Shown piece after piece: positions 43,530 through 47,168 of a stretch of DNA of 47,168 nucleotides (its first letter is position 1; each line of letters begins with the position of its first letter). Both the position numbers and the translations under genes were made by a program. A model generated the notes under the pieces. That model did not search any database and was not told the DNA's origin. It saw only the letters and a list, made by a program, of their open reading frames with translations. Source of the stretch: CAYPFY01 sp964410105 (GTDB lineage: Bacteria; Bacteroidota; Ignavibacteria; UBA10030; SZUA-254); the NCBI GenBank assembly GCA_964410105.1, contig CAYPFY010000025.1, positions 1 to 47,168 on the forward strand. Direction: 5' to 3'.

Positions 43530-45257
43530 ATGGCCTTCGACGTTTTCATAAGCTATTCCTCTTCGGATCGTGAGGTTGCCGACCGGGTTTGCGCGACCCT
43601 GGAGGGTACGGGGATCGCATGCTGCATCGCACCACGGGATTTGCAGCCGGGCGAGGGCTATGCGGGCGCTCTGGTCGAGGCAATTGCTCGGAGCAGGGTG
43701 ATGGTACTCATCTTCTCGTCCCGCTCAAATGCGTCGCCACAGGTTCGTCGGGAGGTTGAAAAAGCGGTGAGCCGCAATCTTCGGCTCATTCCCTTTCGGA
43801 TTGAGAATACTTTGCCGACGGGGGATCTGGATTACCTCATAAGTTCGCTTCACTGGCTTGACGCGTATTCGGGAAGCGTGGACCGCTACCTTCCAAAACT
43901 CGTCGAGACGGTTCGATCGGCGTTAAGCCCGGAGGAGAAAACGGAGCCGGTAAGACCGCCGTCGCGCCCGGCTCGTATCAGGCATCAGCGAAGATTGACC
44001 ATCCTTCTGCCGCTCATTTTGGTCGTCGCCCTCCTCGTCTCCCTTCAGGTGCGAAAGAAGATAACTCCCCCCTACGGAGATCCGCCTGATTCGCTTCTGA
44101 GTTACCGAAACGGCCGATTCGAGCTTGTGAGCATCACTCCATCGGGGTACGCGTCCGCAATGAAATACCTCGAGGACCTGCTCAAGAGACGGCCGGGGTT
44201 CTCGGCCGGATATTCGGGTCTCGCGGCAGCGCGCCTGGGATATTTTGAGGAATTCGGAGTCAGCGACCGTCACTGGATCGATTCCGTCGAGACATACTGC
44301 GCCCGGGCGATCGCGCTCGACTCCGCGAACCAGGAGGCCTTTGCCATACTGGGAAGGTATTATTACTACGCAACGAGCGATTTGAAGAAAAGTATCCAGT
44401 ACCTCGAGCGTGCGCTCGAACTCGATCCGGACGACATCGCATCCCTCGCGATGATTGGACGGGTGAATCTGGAGGAGTTGAACGACCCGGGAGAGGCAGT
44501 GAAGTACCTGAGCCGCGCATCGACGATCGCCCCAATGAACAGTTCCAACCACATGAATCTGGCAATCGGCCTCTATGCGATAGAGCGATACCAGGAAGCG
44601 TTCGCGGAGATTCAGAAGGCTCTCCGGATAAACCAGAAGGATCCCGACATCTGGCTCACCTTGGCGGCCTATTATGAGCGGATCAACAGCCCGGACAGCG
44701 CCATTTACGCATACAAGCGGGCGCGGGAACTCGATCCGGGGTCAGGCCGGGCGACCGAGTACCTTGCAAGCCTCCTAGCGAGCCTGGGAAGGACGAGGGA
44801 GGGGGATTCATTGCTGAGAGAGGCGACTGCCACAGACATCTACAACTTCCGGTTGATCTACCTGCGCGGAGTGATCCTCTTCCTCTCGGGAGATGCCAAG
44901 GCGGCATCCGAATCGTGGAGGCGAAGTTACCAGATCGCGTTCGGCCAGCGGACAAAAGATTCCGGAGACGCTCTTCCGGTTGTCTTCATGGGATTGAATG
45001 CCGCGAGGCTGGGGAATGAGTCGGATGCGTTGCGGTATATCGACGAGGCGAAGAGGATCGACACGATACACAGCGACATCGTCATCGGTATATCCCGCAT
45101 CTACGCGGTCCTGAAAAAGGCGATTCCGATGCGCCAATGGTTTCGTTCTGCCCGGCAGAAATCGATCGATATTGACGAAGCGTATGTGAGAACCGAGCCA
45201 GATTTTATGGACTATCGCACCGATGAAGAGCTGATCTCGATCACCCGTCGACGATGA
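43530..45257 (+). CDS. TIR domain - transmembrane - TPR protein
   Basis: A 575-residue protein. TIR domain 1-130: FDVFISYSSSDREVAD at 3-18, CCIAPRDLQPGEGYAGA box 2, VMVLIFSS, and the RREVEKA helix with candidate NADase glutamate E75 (or E77). An Arg-rich stretch (RPARIRHQRR) precedes a membrane helix at 155-174, so the TIR part should be cytoplasmic and the rest outside. Residues about 195-560 are tetratricopeptide repeats (SIQYLERALELDP, AFAEIQKALRINQ, AIYAYKRARELDP). TIR domains in bacteria cleave NAD or make ADP-ribose signals, but this common TIR_2 subgroup also includes scaffold members. Layout resembles receptors with an outer sensor. Probably one transcript with the SLOG gene. Confidence 0.9.
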   Translation: MAFDVFISYSSSDREVADRVCATLEGTGIACCIAPRDLQPGEGYAGALVEAIARSRVMVLIFSSRSNASPQVRREVEKAVSRNLRLIPFRIENTLPTGDLDYLISSLHWLDAYSGSVDRYLPKLVETVRSALSPEEKTEPVRPPSRPARIRHQRRLTILLPLILVVALLVSLQVRKKITPPYGDPPDSLLSYRNGRFELVSITPSGYASAMKYLEDLLKRRPGFSAGYSGLAAARLGYFEEFGVSDRHWIDSVETYCARAIALDSANQEAFAILGRYYYYATSDLKKSIQYLERALELDPDDIASLAMIGRVNLEELNDPGEAVKYLSRASTIAPMNSSNHMNLAIGLYAIERYQEAFAEIQKALRINQKDPDIWLTLAAYYERINSPDSAIYAYKRARELDPGSGRATEYLASLLASLGRTREGDSLLREATATDIYNFRLIYLRGVILFLSGDAKAASESWRRSYQIAFGQRTKDSGDALPVVFMGLNAARLGNESDALRYIDEAKRIDTIHSDIVIGISRIYAVLKKAIPMRQWFRSARQKSIDIDEAYVRTEPDFMDYRTDEELISITRRR

Positions 45258-45280
45258 TCCGTTCGACGACTCAATCCCGC

Positions 45281-47168
45281 TCACCGCACGAGGGTCATCT
45301 TCTTTATTTCAAAGAATGCGTTTCCGCGTGATGAAACACCCTCCGCATCAAGGCGATACAGGTACACGCCGCTTGCAAGACCCGATCCATCCCAGAAAAC
45401 CGACTTATAGCCAGCCTGCTGGAGACCATCAACGAGGGTTTCCACAAGCTGTCCGAGCACGGTATAGACCCTCAGAGTGACGCGGCTTTCCTCGGGAAGT
45501 TCGTACCTGATCAGCGTCGTCGGATTGAATGGGTTGGGATAATTTTGGGCAAGGGCGAAGGCGCGGGGAATTTCTCCCGCCGATGTTGTGACCGGCGTAA
45601 GGCACGTATCGACCCATCGTACAAGCCTCAGGGAATCCTCGGCGACTCCCGGGGGTACTTCCGACTGTTCGTAGTGCAGCGACAGCCGGGCGACGAACAC
45701 ACCTCCCCCGCCGGACGACTTGATCTCATAAAACCTGTTCACGCCTGGCAAATTCCCCGAAATCCGCCTGGGAATCTTAATCCCCCAGCGCGAGAATTCC
45801 GTCACGTTGTCCGCCGTGACAGTATTGGTCGCCGTGTCGACGTGGCTCGGGACAGGTAGCCAGTGCGCGCACCCGGTGTCCGCCGGATATGACGAGTCAG
45901 GATATGTGGTAATGCTCAGTGACGATGGAGGAGTACCGGACGTAAATGTCACTGCGGTCGACGGACTTTCGAATCGGTAGGTCCCCCCCGGCGTAGACAG
46001 AATTTTTCTGTCAATTGTTCCCGCGCGTATGACCCCGGTGCCTCCGATCGCGGCGGGATCGGCGCGGAGGATCGTCACGGTATCGCCCGACTTGGTTTGC
46101 AGATCACCTCCGAGTGCGAGTGTGTTGGAGACTGTGAGATTCCCGGTTGTAAGAGTATTCTCTCCCGCGATACGCAGATTGTAGAATGTCGTGGGCGTTA
46201 TCGACTTCGACAAATTACCGGAAAACTTCACGGTCGAGGAACCAGCCTCAAACGTTCCCAGATTCGTCCACGATCCGAAGCATGTCATCCCCGAGGCTGC
46301 TTTTTGCGGGAATGAAATCCTTCCCCCGGCGGCAATAGAAACATCACCCAGCACGATGAGAGTATCCACCCTGGGGTAGAAGGAGAGCGTGTCACGGCAT
46401 TGAAGCGCAAGAATCGTATCGATCGGCAGGGAATCGACGGCAACTTTCGTCTTGGATATTTGCACGATCTTATCGGAACTCGGGAGAGAGTCACCGACCC
46501 AGCTTGAGGGATTGGACCAGAGACGTGAGCTGTCGGGGTGTCCTTCAATTGCACCACGGTTCTGGAAAACCAGCGTATTTCCAAAATTTTGATCGGAAGG
46601 ATGTACACCGCCAGATACCCTTATAGAGTAAACGCTGGGATCAAAAGGAAAAGTTTGATACCAGCCCGCTTGGGGAACCTGGCTTACCTTGTAGGCACCA
46701 TCCGGGAGGCTCTTAAACGAGTATTTTCCCTTAAAATCCGTATATGTTGAGTCAATGGGATGGCCTAAAGAATCTGCGAGGACCACTTTCCACCCGGCAA
46801 GTATCGATTCCGCGGAATCCTTTACTCCGTTGACATTCTCATCATTGAAGGCGGTGCCGACAACTAGGATACCGGTGAGGTTGAGACCATAGTATCCTCC
46901 CTGCTGGCCATCATCATCTCTCGTAAGCACAACATAGGTACCGCTTGCTGGCAATCTCATCGTGTCGAGCCGGGCAGTATTGGAAAAAGCTGGGGGAGTG
47001 ACGCGTCTGAGCCTGGTCCCGCGGGGATCATAAACCTCGATAACCGATGTGAATCCCGGACCTCCTACCATCCAAAGAGTTATGACATCGTTCCTGCTGC
47101 CCGTGAATGCGTGCGTCCTCATCTCCGCTCTCTGATGAAGCGTGTCCTGCAGTGTCTGCCCGTAGGCG
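45281..47168 (-). CDS. T9SS surface protein with PPC-like and SdrD-B domains (5' end outside window)
   Basis: The frame stays open to the right edge; the residues there read AYGQTLQDTLHQ, looking like the end of a signal peptide, so probably only 15-25 codons are missing. An ATG 47 bases inside the window is not the natural start. First visible domain: a pre-peptidase C-terminal (PPC)-like beta domain (NDVITLWMVGGPGFTSVIEV, SGTYVVLTRDDDG). Then an SdrD-B-like domain (FNDENVNGVKD, SFKSLPDGAYKV), a middle beta-helix-like part (TFYNLRIAGENTLTTGNLTV) and a T9SS type A signal (NYPNPFNPTTLIRY, SGVYLYRL). The middle part resembles that of copies A and B at the left end. It is convergent with the TIR gene, 23 bp apart. 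Confidence 0.88.
   Translation of the reverse strand, partial: AYGQTLQDTLHQRAEMRTHAFTGSRNDVITLWMVGGPGFTSVIEVYDPRGTRLRRVTPPAFSNTARLDTMRLPASGTYVVLTRDDDGQQGGYYGLNLTGILVVGTAFNDENVNGVKDSAESILAGWKVVLADSLGHPIDSTYTDFKGKYSFKSLPDGAYKVSQVPQAGWYQTFPFDPSVYSIRVSGGVHPSDQNFGNTLVFQNRGAIEGHPDSSRLWSNPSSWVGDSLPSSDKIVQISKTKVAVDSLPIDTILALQCRDTLSFYPRVDTLIVLGDVSIAAGGRISFPQKAASGMTCFGSWTNLGTFEAGSSTVKFSGNLSKSITPTTFYNLRIAGENTLTTGNLTVSNTLALGGDLQTKSGDTVTILRADPAAIGGTGVIRAGTIDRKILSTPGGTYRFESPSTAVTFTSGTPPSSLSITTYPDSSYPADTGCAHWLPVPSHVDTATNTVTADNVTEFSRWGIKIPRRISGNLPGVNRFYEIKSSGGGGVFVARLSLHYEQSEVPPGVAEDSLRLVRWVDTCLTPVTTSAGEIPRAFALAQNYPNPFNPTTLIRYELPEESRVTLRVYTVLGQLVETLVDGLQQAGYKSVFWDGSGLASGVYLYRLDAEGVSSRGNAFFEIKKMTLVR

Noticed and set aside
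41793..45257. Assigning the SLOG-TIR pair as Thoeris itself
   Set aside because: Type I Thoeris uses a SIR2-SLOG effector and type II a macro-domain membrane effector; neither SIR2 nor macro domain is present, and the TIR protein carries a membrane helix and TPRs.

Overview
The window looks like chromosomal DNA from a member of the Bacteroidota/FCB group, most likely an Ignavibacteria-, Chlorobi- or Kapabacteria-like lineage rather than a classical Bacteroides. The main reason is that five large genes end in a type IX secretion (T9SS) type A sorting domain of the NYPNPFNPTT / SGVYFYRL kind, and a sixth that runs off the window clearly belongs with them. Four putative promoters (three strong) fit TTGAC(A/T)-17 bp-TATNNT-like, i.e. 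the ordinary sigma-70 pattern and not the TTTG/TANNTTTG pattern of Bacteroidia. No tRNA, rRNA, insertion sequence, phage gene or CRISPR array is visible.

Region 1-29.2 kb is read entirely from the minus strand. It opens upstream with an acyl-CoA ligase and a small membrane protein. An operon-like block follows from a near-consensus promoter at about 26.7 kb: a membrane-anchored Ser/Thr kinase (kinase, TM, PEGA, LPP20-like, DUF4384), two tandem paralogous ~1540-residue surface proteins (beta-propeller, ASH-like domain, four FnIII-like repeats, T9SS signal), a small single-pass membrane protein, and a secreted or exported caspase-like (C14) peptidase whose start codon overlaps the previous stop. 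Next comes a housekeeping-type run with its own promoter (polytopic His-rich membrane protein, YqaA-type VTT protein, RsuA-type pseudouridine synthase, NUDIX hydrolase), then a PDZ lipoprotein, two M28 carboxypeptidase-Q-like exopeptidases, and two tandem copies of an eight-repeat T9SS surface protein, the second cut by the left edge.

Region 29.3-34.6 kb is read from the plus strand: a class II (B12-dependent) ribonucleotide reductase with promoter, leader and terminator, then a lipoprotein, a secreted protein of unknown function and a cytosolic trypsin-like protease homologue. Convergent to these is a tripartite hipB-hipS-hipT toxin-antitoxin locus. Its regulatory region holds three 18-bp palindromes spaced 70 and 71 bp apart, the middle one filling the -35/-10 spacer of the promoter. 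guaA and a 1120-residue YCF48-type T9SS protein follow on the minus strand.

Region 41.8-45.3 kb (plus strand) holds a two-gene module: a SLOG domain protein with four predicted membrane helices and, 18 bp downstream, a TIR-TM-TPR protein. TIR enzymes and SLOG sensors are known partners in nucleotide-based immunity (Thoeris is the best-known case), so this pair is the strongest candidate for an undescribed signalling or defence system. The window ends inside another T9SS surface protein. By my count roughly 44% of the window encodes T9SS cargo, which points to a lineage that invests heavily in surface proteins; none of the secretion machinery itself is present here.
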